Positions 1-7,613 of a stretch of DNA of 33,622 nt are shown here, in pieces. Source of the stretch: Clostridiales bacterium. GTDB lineage: Bacteria > Bacillota > Clostridia > Saccharofermentanales > Saccharofermentanaceae. Made by a program: the position numbers and the translations under genes. Location: positions 1 through 33,622 of the forward strand of contig JAFZVF010000016.1 in NCBI GenBank assembly GCA_017617935.1. The letters run 5' to 3'. The stretch's first letter is position 1, and each line of letters starts with the position of its first letter. A model generated the notes under the pieces. That model saw only the letters and a program-made list of their open reading frames with translations. It did not search any database and was not told the DNA's origin.

Positions 1-63
1 AAGAACAACAGAAACCCTGCAACCCTTGAAATTATTGACTTTCTTTAAAAGCCTTTTGTTAAA

Positions 64-139
64 TGGTCGAGGTGACAGGATTCGAACCTGCGACCCCATG
101 CTCCCAAAGCACGTACGCTACCAACTGCGCTACACCTCG
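64..139 (-). tRNA. tRNA-Pro (anticodon TGG)
   Basis: Read on the minus strand, this has a 7-bp acceptor stem (CGAGGTG pairing with CACCTCG), a D-arm, an anticodon loop TTTGGGA giving anticodon TGG (proline), and a T-arm with the standard GGTTCGAATCC loop. The discriminator is A, followed by an encoded CCA at 66-64. The gene is 76 nt with CCA and no variable-arm expansion. It has its own promoter just upstream. No terminator is visible in the 63 bases between it and the window edge. Confidence 0.97.
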
Positions 140-154
140 ATGCTCACGGCGGTA

Positions 155-183
155 ATTATATATGTTTTGAAGCGTTACTGCAA
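155..183 (-). promoter_or_regulatory. promoter of tRNA-Pro
   Basis: On the minus strand, a -35 TTGCAG (183-178) and a -10 TATAAT (160-155) are separated by 17 bp. The -10 ends about 15 bp before the tRNA 5' end, the right distance for a short-leader tRNA transcript. Seen directly; activity is inferred. Confidence 0.75.
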
Positions 184-214
184 ATAAAAGACCCGCACCT
201 TGAAGATGCGGGTC
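180..214 (-). terminator. intrinsic terminator of the DUF4870-like gene
   Basis: The inverted repeat GACCCGCA (190-197) / TGCGGGTC (207-214) forms an 8-bp GC-rich stem with a 9-nt loop. On the minus strand it is followed by TTTTATTTG. It lies 22 bp after the stop of the minus-strand gene at 237-596. Its U-tract overlaps the tRNA-Pro -35 box, so the two units abut tightly. Confidence 0.85.
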
Positions 215-236
215 TGAAACTCGAAAGAAATCCGAT

Positions 237-596
237 TTATTCCTTGACGATCTTTACGCCGTCAACAAGCGGAATGTTGAAGTACTTTGTCTTTGCTGCG
301 CAAACGATGCCCTTGATCATGATGAAGATGAGGCAAGCATAGAATGCGAGGTTGATCAGCCAGCCTACAAAAGGAATACGGCCGATGAAGATGCCAAGAA
401 CGGAATATACGCCAAATCCGATGAGGAGAAGGATTCCGTTGTTGACGTGATGTCTGACGAACGGGCAGGTCTTATCGGGATTGATGAGAAGGCCAAGGAG
501 CCAGAGTAATCCGAAATAAGCCAGGATCGAGAACAGCTTTGCGTTAGATGTGAGCTGGCCGGTGTAAGGTTCGCTCATAGGTTTTTTGTCTGCCAT
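237..596 (-). CDS. small DUF4870/Tic20-like membrane protein
   Basis: A 119-residue protein with three hydrophobic helices (about residues 23-40, 54-72 and 77-98) separated by short loops. The segment around 'RHHVNNGILLLI' (residues 48-59) resembles the conserved H-x-x-N/Q of DUF4870 proteins, where a membrane helix begins just after an RHH/QHAK-like motif. The function of that family is unknown. The N-terminus is polar and probably cytoplasmic. The ATG at 596 is preceded by AAAGGATGG, an acceptable RBS. The gene is monocistronic: its own terminator follows, and a divergent methyltransferase gene lies upstream. The family assignment rests on pattern only. Confidence 0.7.
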   Translation of the reverse strand: MADKKPMSEPYTGQLTSNAKLFSILAYFGLLWLLGLLINPDKTCPFVRHHVNNGILLLIGFGVYSVLGIFIGRIPFVGWLINLAFYACLIFIMIKGIVCAAKTKYFNIPLVDGVKIVKE

Positions 597-629
597 AGTA
601 ACACACCATCCTTTATGCGAGAATAAGGT

Positions 630-639
630 TATAATAGCA
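630..639. promoter_or_regulatory. overlapping divergent -10 elements
   Basis: TATAAT (630-635, plus strand) points toward the methyltransferase at 667. On the minus strand the overlapping bases read TG-C-TATTAT (639-631), an extended -10 pointing toward the gene at 237-596. No good plus-strand -35 is visible at the expected place (about 607-612). The two elements share five bases, so only one polymerase could occupy the site at a time. Confidence 0.55.
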
Positions 640-666
640 TAAAAACAGTGCCTGGGGAGAAAAGTT

Positions 667-1398
667 TTGATAAGGGTTGCAAGTTACAAAAAAGATTCCG
701 ATCAGACCTACGGATTGGGTGCCACGGTCGTCATGGAATATCTTCTTCATGCAAGGGAGAAGGTCATGGGAGTCATCCTTCATCCACAGTTCAGGTCTGA
801 TGAGACCATTTCGAAGATCAAGTCGCTCTGCGGTAATGAAATACCCGTCTCCGTCGAGGAAAAACCCTTTAACATTCTTTCCAAAAAAGAGAACTGTTTC
901 GTCATCTGCGTCGTTGAAAAGAAGGAAGAACGCATAAGGGAGGGCAACCACATGGTACTCGTCAATCCTTCCAATGCGGGCAACATGGGAACGATCATGA
1001 GAAGCTGCCTCGGGTTTGGCGTCAGGGATCTGGCGATAATCCCGCCGGCCGTTGATCATTTCGATCCGAAGGTCATCAGGGCTTCCATGGGTGCGGCAGC
1101 CAGCGTCAGGACCGAGGTTTTTGCTTCGTTTGAAGAATACGCTGCGAAGTTTCCTTCAAATCACCTTTATCCCTTCATGCTGGACGGGAGTACGAACCTT
1201 CACGAGACGGTCATCGAAAAGCCCTTTTCGCTGATCATGGGAAACGAAGCAACGGGGCTGCCTTCAGGGTTTTCCAAGATCGGCCGCCCGATCCGGATAG
1301 ATCATTCTGACGCGATAGACAGTCTTAACGTCACAATTGCTGCAAGTATTGGTCTATATGAAGCAACTAAAGGTATTGATAACCATTTGCAATCGTGA
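667..1398 (+). CDS. TrmH/SpoU-family RNA 2'-O-methyltransferase
   Basis: A 243-residue SPOUT-class methyltransferase that would transfer a methyl group from SAM to a ribose 2'-OH in rRNA or tRNA. The three SpoU motifs are present: motif 1 N-x-G-x-x-x-R at residues 104-112 (preceded by NPSNAG); motif 2 GNEATGLP at 192-199, where the usual GNEG-x-GL glycine is alanine; and motif 3 SLNVTIAASIGLYE at 219-232, which forms the knotted SAM site. The first 88 residues would be the substrate-binding extension. The start is TTG, chosen because GGGGAG (654-659) sits 7 nt upstream and no other start fits. The next gene is rpsT, but that has its own promoter overlapping this gene's 3' end. The exact RNA target cannot be assigned. 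Confidence 0.88.
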   Translation: MIRVASYKKDSDQTYGLGATVVMEYLLHAREKVMGVILHPQFRSDETISKIKSLCGNEIPVSVEEKPFNILSKKENCFVICVVEKKEERIREGNHMVLVNPSNAGNMGTIMRSCLGFGVRDLAIIPPAVDHFDPKVIRASMGAAASVRTEVFASFEEYAAKFPSNHLYPFMLDGSTNLHETVIEKPFSLIMGNEATGLPSGFSKIGRPIRIDHSDAIDSLNVTIAASIGLYEATKGIDNHLQS

Positions 1399-1404
1399 TA
1401 AAAT
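1376..1404 (+). promoter_or_regulatory. rpsT promoter
   Basis: TTGATA (1376-1381), a 17-bp spacer, and TAAAAT (1399-1404). The promoter lies across the final codons and stop of the methyltransferase gene and gives a leader of about 35 nt before rpsT. Seen in the sequence; strength is inferred. Confidence 0.7.
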
Positions 1405-1447
1405 TCTTCGGTAAATTTAGGATACCCATTTAAAAGGAGAGATATAA

Positions 1448-1705
1448 ATGCCTAATATCAAATCAGCTATCAAGCGTGTAAGCGTTTCCGAGAAGAAGGC
1501 TGCTGCAAACAAGAGCAAGAAGACGGCTATCCGTACGACGGTCAAGAAGGCTAAGGCAAATGTTGCCGCTGGCGAGAACGTCGAGGCTACGCTCAAGGCT
1601 ACACAGAAGGCAGTTGACAAGGCTGCTGCCAAGGGCCACATGAGCAAGAATGCCGCTGCAAGGACAAAGTCCAGACTTGCCAAGGCTGCAAAAGCTGACA
1701 AGTAA
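1448..1705 (+). CDS. rpsT: 30S ribosomal protein S20
   Basis: An 85-residue, very basic, alanine- and lysine-rich protein beginning MPNIKSAIKRV, the hallmark N-terminus of S20, which binds 16S rRNA in the small subunit. Length matches the family (about 85-90). The RBS AAGGAGAG (1434-1441) is 6 nt before the ATG. Codon choice is strongly biased (AAG for Lys, GCT/GCA for Ala), as in the pta and ackA genes of this window, which fits high expression. It is transcribed from its own promoter and ends at a strong hairpin. Confidence 0.98.
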   Translation: MPNIKSAIKRVSVSEKKAAANKSKKTAIRTTVKKAKANVAAGENVEATLKATQKAVDKAAAKGHMSKNAAARTKSRLAKAAKADK

Positions 1706-1730
1706 TCCTGATCATTTAATCAAGAAACGA

Positions 1731-1757
1731 AAGGCTGTCTTCGGACAGCCTTTTTCA
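1731..1757 (+). terminator. rpsT intrinsic terminator, possibly bidirectional
   Basis: AAGGCTGTC (1731-1739), a TTCG tetraloop and GACAGCCTT (1744-1752) form a 9-bp stem with a UUCG loop followed by a T-run. On the opposite strand the stem is followed by TTTCGTTTC, so it may also serve the convergent tmcAL gene, which ends at 1778. Confidence 0.93.
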
Positions 1758-1777
1758 TGTGCGAAATCGGGAAACTT

Positions 1778-3031
1778 TTAAAGCATGACCGGCTTGGCGG
1801 TCCAGGAGTATGCGACGTCCCTGCCGTAAAGATCGTTTGCTATTGCGGAAGCACGCATCTCCAGTTCAAACACCTTCTTAAGATCGGCATTTGACGAGCA
1901 GAGCTCAAGCGCGTCGGAGGGATTGCTGATGACGGGGAGCTTCGTGCATTTTCCGATTATCTTGAGGCAGTAGCGTCCTTCGCGGTTAAAGCCCAAAACC
2001 CTTATGTATTGAGGGTGATTGAGCGATACGAGATCTTTGTCCTGACCAGCTTCAAACGAGGCGAGAGCCCTGAAGATGCGGGTCTTCGTAAACCTCTTTG
2101 TATCAGCCTTTTTGGAGAATGCTTCAAGATCGAAATCGTCTGACGGAAGGTCGCCGGGCCTGAGGTCGGAAACGAGGTTTTGGAGATAGCCGTCCAAGTC
2201 GTCACCCATATATGCTGAGTTGCCCAGCTGACCTTGCGCGCCTGCCAAATGAAGCAGTGCTCGGCGGATGTAGGAGGCATAATCAGGGATCTTGAACTCG
2301 CCTGAAGAATAGCTCCCGAGCATTGCCGCAAGCGACTTGTCTGGCATTGTGCCTTTAAGCGTTTCAAACAGTGCGGATTGGCTGTATGTTGGAGCTAATC
2401 CCGCCATGGATTTCCTTATGGAAGTCGCGCTTTTGAACGACTGGTCACGGGGGATCATGATGACGTTTACCCGGTGCTGTTTGTCTATCTTCTTGAGAGC
2501 AGCCAGATATTCGAGTGCGAGGATGGAGTTAGGGCTGCTCAAGACTTCGTCAAGATCGCTGCTCAGATCCTTAACGCATGCCTTTATCGCGCTAGCTCGG
2601 GCTGCCGGATATGAATTGCCTTCGGAAAGCGAGTTTTTGAGGTGCTCTTTGAATTCGGGTGAATTCTCGTCCGTCTGCTCTGCAAGCGATCTGAGAAGCT
2701 CGGGAGTTCCTGCGTCATAGCCGAAAGCGATGTCGGTTATGACGCCTGTCGCGATCAGCGTTGCGACTCCGCCGAGCGCGAAACGGGCGGACGGCGCGCA
2801 TGAATAAGTGAAAGGCAGGCCCAAAACGACGTCTGCTCCGCAGCGGAGCGCCTGCTTTGTCCTGACGTCGGCAGGCAATACTGCGGGAAGCCCCCTTTGG
2901 ACGAAGGATTCTGAAATGACCGGCATGACTACCGCCCTGGGATCGCTTACGATCTCGCGGGCACGGGCGATCAGGTTCTCGTGGCCCTGATGGAACGGAT
3001 TGAATTCCGCAACAATTCCTATTACCCGCAC
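1778..3031 (-). CDS. tmcAL: tRNA(Met) cytidine acetate ligase (YlbM-type)
   Basis: A 417-residue protein starting MRVIGIVAEFNPFHQGH, the diagnostic N-terminus of the nucleotidyltransferase-fold TmcAL/YlbM family. The HxGH nucleotide-binding motif is H14-x-G16-H17. The Bacillus enzyme activates acetate with ATP and forms N4-acetylcytidine at the wobble position of elongator tRNA-Met. Length is typical (about 400-415). The start is GTG at 3031, preceded by AGAGAGG; a start inside the conserved N-terminus is impossible. The gene is monocistronic and convergent with rpsT. Co-location with an acetate-producing pta-ackA operon 1.5 kb away is noted, but no functional link is shown. Confidence 0.93.
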   Translation of the reverse strand: MRVIGIVAEFNPFHQGHENLIARAREIVSDPRAVVMPVISESFVQRGLPAVLPADVRTKQALRCGADVVLGLPFTYSCAPSARFALGGVATLIATGVITDIAFGYDAGTPELLRSLAEQTDENSPEFKEHLKNSLSEGNSYPAARASAIKACVKDLSSDLDEVLSSPNSILALEYLAALKKIDKQHRVNVIMIPRDQSFKSATSIRKSMAGLAPTYSQSALFETLKGTMPDKSLAAMLGSYSSGEFKIPDYASYIRRALLHLAGAQGQLGNSAYMGDDLDGYLQNLVSDLRPGDLPSDDFDLEAFSKKADTKRFTKTRIFRALASFEAGQDKDLVSLNHPQYIRVLGFNREGRYCLKIIGKCTKLPVISNPSDALELCSSNADLKKVFELEMRASAIANDLYGRDVAYSWTAKPVML

Positions 3032-3059
3032 TTAAGTTATGCCTCTCTTCTGATATAAT
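3032..3059 (+). promoter_or_regulatory. promoter of the 3099 gene, extended -10
   Basis: TTAAGT (3032-3037), a 16-bp spacer, and TGA-TATAAT with the -10 at 3054-3059. The TGn extension compensates for a weak -35. It overlaps the footprint of the oppositely directed tmcAL promoter. Confidence 0.6.
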
Positions 3060-3069
3060 TCACTTGTTA

Positions 3070-3099
3070 ATTATATTTCATCAGGCAGGCAGGTTGCAA
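3070..3099 (-). promoter_or_regulatory. tmcAL promoter
   Basis: On the minus strand: TTGCAA (3099-3094), an 18-bp spacer, and TATAAT (3075-3070). The leader to the GTG start is about 30 nt. The -35 box includes the first base of the start codon of the divergent gene at 3099. Confidence 0.65.
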
Positions 3100-4490
3100 T
3101 GAAGCGTCGCACTTTGAAGTTCATCGAGAAGGGAAGCGGGAACAGGGTCCCGTTCCTGGCGCGCTTTACGCTTCAGCAGAAGATCATTGCCGTCCTTCTG
3201 CTGGTTGCCGTGTTCGCAGGAATAACGGCATACCTTCTTTACGTCAGGACTTTTGGAAATGCGGCACGCATCACCCTCACCGAACATGAAAACCCGGGTT
3301 ATGAATGGGAGCAGATAGCTGCGGACAACAACATAATGAGCAACTATCTCTGGGGCCGCACGAAAAAGCTCATGCTGAACAAGGACGGTGAAGACGTCCT
3401 TATCCCTACTTACTACAAGATCGCCGGAAGGCTTGTTTCACAGCCGGCTGAAGGATCCCAAATCTACGATCTTTCTGATCAGGCATGGCTTCTTGACTGC
3501 TATGTTTCTTCAGGAGACGCCGTTGCCGCGCGCAATCTGAAGAACAGGGTCGTAAGCAGGTTCCATTCCGATTCCGGTTTGTACCTGAGCTTTGCGGGAA
3601 GCAAGGTGACGGAAGAGCAGAAGAACGTCAAGACGACTGAAGACAACGTCGCCTGGCTTGAAGCTTATCTTCGCTATTACTGCGCTTACGGCACGAGCAG
3701 GGATTTCCAGGAGATAAAGAACCTTATCGGAGCGCTTTTTGACGAGAACGGGGCATTGAGGCCGGAGCAGCTCGAAGTCGCGCATTACGTCGATTCCCTT
3801 TATTACAGATTCAACGATCCTAAGGCGAAAGAACAGAACGGCAATTCAAGTCTTGACGAGACTTATGGTGTCGGCGTCGGAGGCGATCAGGAGACGGAGG
3901 ACGATGGTGCCGCGAACCTTAAGCAGGTTAAGGGCGTCAAGCTTTCCAACGTCAGACTGCCCTTGATCCATGACCTCGAAAAGAACGGACTCATTGCCGC
4001 AGGCGCATATGACAGGGCCCTTAAACTGGTCAAGGAAGCAAAGGACGGCGACGAAGTCCCGTATTACGCCTATGCTTACGAAAAGACCGAAAACGGGATA
4101 AACTACATTTATTCGGGTTCCCGGGCGGGAACGGTCGACGTCGGCGAGTCGATCATTGTCATGGCCAACCTTGCCAGGATGAAGGAACTCGACAGCGAGT
4201 CATATACCGCCCTCAAGAACCTCATTTTGAATGAGAGACGGATATACGGCAAATATTTCATTGTCACCGGCAATTACGGCGGAAACGAGGTTTACAGGCA
4301 GTACGCCAACGCTTTGGAGATCGCGTTTGACATGGACGACAGGGATCTTTACAGGTCAGTATGCAACTGTGTCGGAGCGCGTGTCGCCACCAAGTCTTCA
4401 AGCCCCGCCATCTACATGATATTCAGGGAACAGGACGGAAGATACGTCTTTTACGCGTCTGACAATTTAGGCGTCCGCAAAGCCGTCTGA
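3099..4490 (+). CDS. membrane-anchored protein, possible six-hairpin glycosidase-like fold
   Basis: 463 residues. A basic N-terminus is followed by one hydrophobic helix (about residues 28-49), so most of the protein should lie outside the membrane. The body is rich in aromatic residues and in alternating helices with patterns such as 'DLSDQAWLLDCYVSSGD' and 'EDNVAWLEAYLRYY'. These recall (alpha/alpha)6 barrel enzymes such as family-8 glycoside hydrolases, but I see no certain catalytic motif. An acidic low-complexity loop lies near residues 258-272. The ATG at 3099 has only a weak upstream GGCAGG. The gene is monocistronic, and the pta promoter follows its stop directly. Treat it as an uncharacterised extracytoplasmic protein. 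Confidence 0.6.
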   Translation: MKRRTLKFIEKGSGNRVPFLARFTLQQKIIAVLLLVAVFAGITAYLLYVRTFGNAARITLTEHENPGYEWEQIAADNNIMSNYLWGRTKKLMLNKDGEDVLIPTYYKIAGRLVSQPAEGSQIYDLSDQAWLLDCYVSSGDAVAARNLKNRVVSRFHSDSGLYLSFAGSKVTEEQKNVKTTEDNVAWLEAYLRYYCAYGTSRDFQEIKNLIGALFDENGALRPEQLEVAHYVDSLYYRFNDPKAKEQNGNSSLDETYGVGVGGDQETEDDGAANLKQVKGVKLSNVRLPLIHDLEKNGLIAAGAYDRALKLVKEAKDGDEVPYYAYAYEKTENGINYIYSGSRAGTVDVGESIIVMANLARMKELDSESYTALKNLILNERRIYGKYFIVTGNYGGNEVYRQYANALEIAFDMDDRDLYRSVCNCVGARVATKSSSPAIYMIFREQDGRYVFYASDNLGVRKAV

Positions 4491-4494
4491 CGAA

Positions 4495-4523
4495 TTGAAA
4501 TCGCCCCTTATTACGAGTATACT
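4495..4523 (+). promoter_or_regulatory. pta-ackA promoter
   Basis: TTGAAA (4495-4500), a 17-bp spacer, and TATACT (4518-4523), giving a leader of about 33 nt. No hairpin separates it from the preceding gene, so read-through is possible. Confidence 0.75.
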
Positions 4524-4562
4524 TTTACGCGTTATAAATAATATCCAAAGGAGACAATATAT

Positions 4563-5654
4563 ATGGCATTTATCGATGACATCATGGCCAGAGCAAAGGC
4601 CGACAAGAAGACCATCGTTCTTCCCGAGTCAATGGATAAGAGAACCTTTGAGGCTGCCGAGAAGATCCTTAAGTCCGACATGGCAAACCTCATCATCATC
4701 GGAACGCCCGAGGAGATCGCAAAGAATTCCGAAGGCTTTGACATCACCGGAGCTACCATCGTAGATCCTTTCAACGATCCCAACAAGCAGAAATACATCG
4801 ACAAGTTCATCGAGCTCCGCGGCGTTGACACAATGGTAGCTGCAGCTAAGAAGAAGGCTGAGAAGAAGGGCCTTTCCGAGGAAGAGACGGCTGCTGCGAT
4901 CGCTGACGCTCAGAAGAAGGGCATCACGCCCGAGAAGGCTCAGGCTCAGATGGAGTCCGACTATATGTACTACGCTTGCCTCATGTGCAAGTGCGGTGAC
5001 GCTGATGGTGCCGTTTCAGGCGCTTGCCACTCAACAGGCAATACCATCCGTCCCGCTCTCCAGCTCCTCAAGATGAAGCCGGGCATTTCTTCCGTTTCAG
5101 GCTTCTTCCTTATGGACGTTCCCAACTGCGATCTTGGTGAGCACGGTCTTTTCATTTTCGCTGACTGCGCAGTCAACACTGACGTAGATTCCAACAAGCT
5201 CGCTGAGATCGCCAAGCTCTCCGCAGAGTCTTTCGAGCAGTTCATCGGTGCTCCCGCTAAGGTTGCCATGCTCTCATATTCTTCTTACGGTTCCGCTAAG
5301 CACGACGACGTTACAAAGGTCGCTGAAGCAGTTAAGATCGCAAAGGAGAAGTATCCTGACCTCGTAGTTGACGGCGAGCTCCAGCTTGACGCAGCCCTCG
5401 TTGAGGAAGTCGGCCAGCTCAAGGCACCCGGATCACCGGTTGCAGGCCACGCAAACACACTCGTTTTCCCTTCGCTCGAAGCAGGAAACATTGGATACAA
5501 GCTCGTTCAGAGACTTGCAAAGGCTCCCGCTTACGGACCCGTACTCCAGGGCCTCGCACTTCCCGTCAACGATCTTTCCAGAGGCTGCAATGCCGATGAC
5601 ATCGTAGGAACAGTCGCTATCACAGCAGTCCAGGCTCAGGCTGCACAGGCATAA
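4563..5654 (+). CDS. pta: phosphate acetyltransferase
   Basis: 363 residues. It interconverts acetyl-CoA plus phosphate with acetyl phosphate plus CoA in the cytoplasm. The N-terminal segment (KKTIVLPESMDKRTFEAA) and the C-terminal region (GHANTLVFPSLEAGNIGYKLVQRLA, then GPVLQGLALPVNDLSRGC) are characteristic of the PTA_PTB family. The conserved 'GDADGAVSGACHST' is at residues 145-158. Compared with the usual short form of about 330 residues, there is an extra Lys/Ala-rich stretch near residues 92-120. RBS AAAGGAG is 7 nt before the ATG. ackA follows after 20 bp, so the pair is an operon producing ATP and acetate. Codon use is strongly optimised. Confidence 0.97.
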   Translation: MAFIDDIMARAKADKKTIVLPESMDKRTFEAAEKILKSDMANLIIIGTPEEIAKNSEGFDITGATIVDPFNDPNKQKYIDKFIELRGVDTMVAAAKKKAEKKGLSEEETAAAIADAQKKGITPEKAQAQMESDYMYYACLMCKCGDADGAVSGACHSTGNTIRPALQLLKMKPGISSVSGFFLMDVPNCDLGEHGLFIFADCAVNTDVDSNKLAEIAKLSAESFEQFIGAPAKVAMLSYSSYGSAKHDDVTKVAEAVKIAKEKYPDLVVDGELQLDAALVEEVGQLKAPGSPVAGHANTLVFPSLEAGNIGYKLVQRLAKAPAYGPVLQGLALPVNDLSRGCNADDIVGTVAITAVQAQAAQA

Positions 5655-5674
5655 GGTAAAGGAGTAAAAGTCTA

Positions 5675-6874
5675 ATGAAGATCTTAGTCATCAACTGCGG
5701 TAGTTCTTCCGCAAAGTTCCAGCTTTTCGACATCGACACGGGCGCAGTCCTTGCAAAGGGCAACGCCGAGAGAATCGGTATCGACGGCAAGCTAACATAC
5801 AAGCCGGCAGGCAAGGATGAGTTCATTTCAACAGAACCCATGCCTGACCACAAGGTTGCAGTCCAGATGATCCTTGATGCTCTTGTCGATCCCCAGCACG
5901 GAGTCATCTCCGACGTTTCCGAGATTGCTGCAGTAGGACACAGAGTCCTCCACGGCGGTAAGTACTACAGCGCATCCGTTATCGTTAACGATGACGTTAA
6001 GAGAGTCATCAGGGAGTGCTTCCCCTTAGGCCCTCTCCACAATCCCGCAAACCTCATCGGTATTGAGGCATGCGAGGACGTTCTTCCCGCAGGCACGCCC
6101 CAGGTTGCAGTTTTCGATACTGCATTCCATCAGACAATGCCCGCAAAGGCTTACACTTATGCTCTCCCTTATGAGCTTTCCGAGAAGTACGACATCCGCC
6201 GTTACGGTTTCCACGGAACTTCCCACCGTTACGTAAGCCACAGGGTTGCTGATTTCCTCGGCAAGAAGTATGAGGATCTCCGCATCATCACGTGCCACCT
6301 CGGCAACGGTTCTTCCTTCGCAGCCGTTAAGGACGGCAAGTGCCAGGATACGTCGATGGGTCTTACGCCTCTTGCAGGTATCTGCATGGGCACGAGAACG
6401 GGCGACATCGATCCCGCCATCGTTCCCTTCCTCATGAAGAACGAGAGATTCACACCTGACGAGATGGACAACCTCCTCAACAAGCAGTCCGGCGTCCAGG
6501 GCATCTCCGGCGTTTCTTCCGACTTCAGGGATCTTGAGAAGGCTGCCAACGAAGGCAACGACAGAGCAAGACTCGCTCTCGACATGTTCGCTTACCAGGG
6601 TAAGAAGATCATCGGTTCTTACGCTGCAGCAATGGGTGGCGTTGACGTCATCATCTTCACGGCTGGCATCGGCGAGAACACGGACCACATGAGAAAAGCC
6701 ATGTGCGAAGGTCTCGAGTTCATGGGCGTTGAGTTCGATGAAGAGAAGAATGCAGGTTTGAGAGGCAAGGAAGCCATCATCTCCAAGCCTTCTTCAAAGG
6801 TTACGGTCTGCATCATCCCTACAAACGAAGAGCTTGCCATCGCTCAGGAGACAGAGGCTCTCGTAAGAGAGTAA
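5675..6874 (+). CDS. ackA: acetate kinase
   Basis: 399 residues, the usual length. Acetyl phosphate + ADP gives acetate + ATP, the final step of acetogenic overflow and fermentation. Family marks: MKILVINCGSSSAKFQLF with Asn7 and the phosphate-binding Ser run; GHRVLHGGKYY with the substrate-contacting Arg; AVFDTAFHQTMP with the catalytic Asp; GFHGTSHRYVS with the transition-state His; and PTNEELAIA with the metal-binding Glu near the C-terminus. RBS AAAGGAG precedes the ATG. It is co-transcribed with pta and closed by a strong terminator. Codon bias matches pta and rpsT. Confidence 0.99.
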   Translation: MKILVINCGSSSAKFQLFDIDTGAVLAKGNAERIGIDGKLTYKPAGKDEFISTEPMPDHKVAVQMILDALVDPQHGVISDVSEIAAVGHRVLHGGKYYSASVIVNDDVKRVIRECFPLGPLHNPANLIGIEACEDVLPAGTPQVAVFDTAFHQTMPAKAYTYALPYELSEKYDIRRYGFHGTSHRYVSHRVADFLGKKYEDLRIITCHLGNGSSFAAVKDGKCQDTSMGLTPLAGICMGTRTGDIDPAIVPFLMKNERFTPDEMDNLLNKQSGVQGISGVSSDFRDLEKAANEGNDRARLALDMFAYQGKKIIGSYAAAMGGVDVIIFTAGIGENTDHMRKAMCEGLEFMGVEFDEEKNAGLRGKEAIISKPSSKVTVCIIPTNEELAIAQETEALVRE

Positions 6875-6898
6875 TCCTGAATACAAAACTGATTGCAT

Positions 6899-6930
6899 AA
6901 AGTCCCGCTTTCACGGCGGGACTTTGTTTT
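6899..6930 (+). terminator. pta-ackA terminator
   Basis: AAAGTCCCGC (6899-6908) pairs with GCGGGACTTT (6916-6925) in a 10-bp stem, followed by GTTTTG. It lies 25 bp after the ackA stop. Confidence 0.92.
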
Positions 6931-6963
6931 GCCAGGGAAGAAAAGCCGTTTGACGCCTGCTGT

Positions 6964-6991
6964 TTGACCGGGAATAAAGCCGTGATAAAAT
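6964..6991 (+). promoter_or_regulatory. promoter of the barnase-barstar operon
   Basis: TTGACC (6964-6969), a 16-bp spacer, and TAAAAT (6986-6991) preceded by TGA (extended -10). It gives a leader of about 28 nt to the ATG at 7026. Confidence 0.7.
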
Positions 6992-7025
6992 CACACTAAA
7001 GGAATAAAGGGAAGAGGATAAGCCA

Positions 7026-7613
7026 ATGTATGGAGATCTGAGAAAGAATACCGGAAAGATCATCGCTGTCTTCATGGTGATATGCGCCATGACGCTTTCG
7101 ATGATGACCGGATGCGTCAAACGGAAGAATCCGGCAGGCACGACTGCGGCCGTTACGGAAGCTCCTGTTTCCGTGACGGACAAGTCCTCCGTGAAGACTG
7201 AAGAAACGACTGAAAAGACTTCCTCACGATCAACGGATGGGACTGACTCAAAGGCTTCGGTCGATGAGAACGGGACTTATTACAACGCCAAAGACGTTGC
7301 CCTGTATATCCATACTTACAATAAACTGCCATCGAATTATATAACTAAGAAGGAAGCCAAAGCGCTCGGCTGGAGCGGCGGTTCCCTGGAGGAATACGCG
7401 CCCGGGAAATGCATAGGCGGCGACCGTTACGGCAATTACGAAGGTCTGCTGCCTGAGAAGAAGGGGAGAAGTTACACCGAATGCGACATCGATACGCTCG
7501 GGAAGTCTTCCAGGGGCGCAAAAAGAATAGTCTTCTCCAACGACGGACTGATATATTACACCAAGGACCATTACAAGACTTTTACCCTGATGTACGGGGA
7601 GGGACAGAAATGA
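7026..7613 (+). CDS. barnase-family ribonuclease with lipoprotein-type signal
   Basis: 195 residues. Residues 1-29 form a basic plus hydrophobic signal segment ending MMTGC, so Cys30 is a probable lipidation site. Residues 31-82 are a Thr/Ser/Lys/Glu-rich linker. Residues 83-192 align along their length with barnase (Bacillus guanyl-specific RNase), e.g. 'YNKLPSNYITKKEAKALGW'. Catalytic positions are kept: Lys108 (barnase K27), Glu152 (E73, general base), Arg163 (R83), Arg167 (R87) and His182 (H102, general acid). Barnase Arg59 is Tyr138 here. RBS GGGAAGAGG is upstream. The barstar gene overlaps the stop by 4 bp (ATGA), so inhibitor and enzyme are translationally coupled. Activity is predicted; surface anchoring is inferred from the lipobox, whose -3 Met is not ideal. 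Confidence 0.92.
   Translation: MYGDLRKNTGKIIAVFMVICAMTLSMMTGCVKRKNPAGTTAAVTEAPVSVTDKSSVKTEETTEKTSSRSTDGTDSKASVDENGTYYNAKDVALYIHTYNKLPSNYITKKEAKALGWSGGSLEEYAPGKCIGGDRYGNYEGLLPEKKGRSYTECDIDTLGKSSRGAKRIVFSNDGLIYYTKDHYKTFTLMYGEGQK

Noticed and set aside
1..63. Possible RNA or terminator in the first 63 bases
   Set aside because: No stem with T-tract or tRNA-like fold is visible; the sequence is cut by the window edge.
613..1059. 148-residue minus-strand open frame opposite the methyltransferase
   Set aside because: Antisense to a gene with all SpoU motifs; no family resemblance.
6026..6688. 220-residue minus-strand open frame opposite ackA
   Set aside because: It is entirely antisense to acetate kinase, one of the most certain genes here. 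The long frame results from the optimised codons of ackA.
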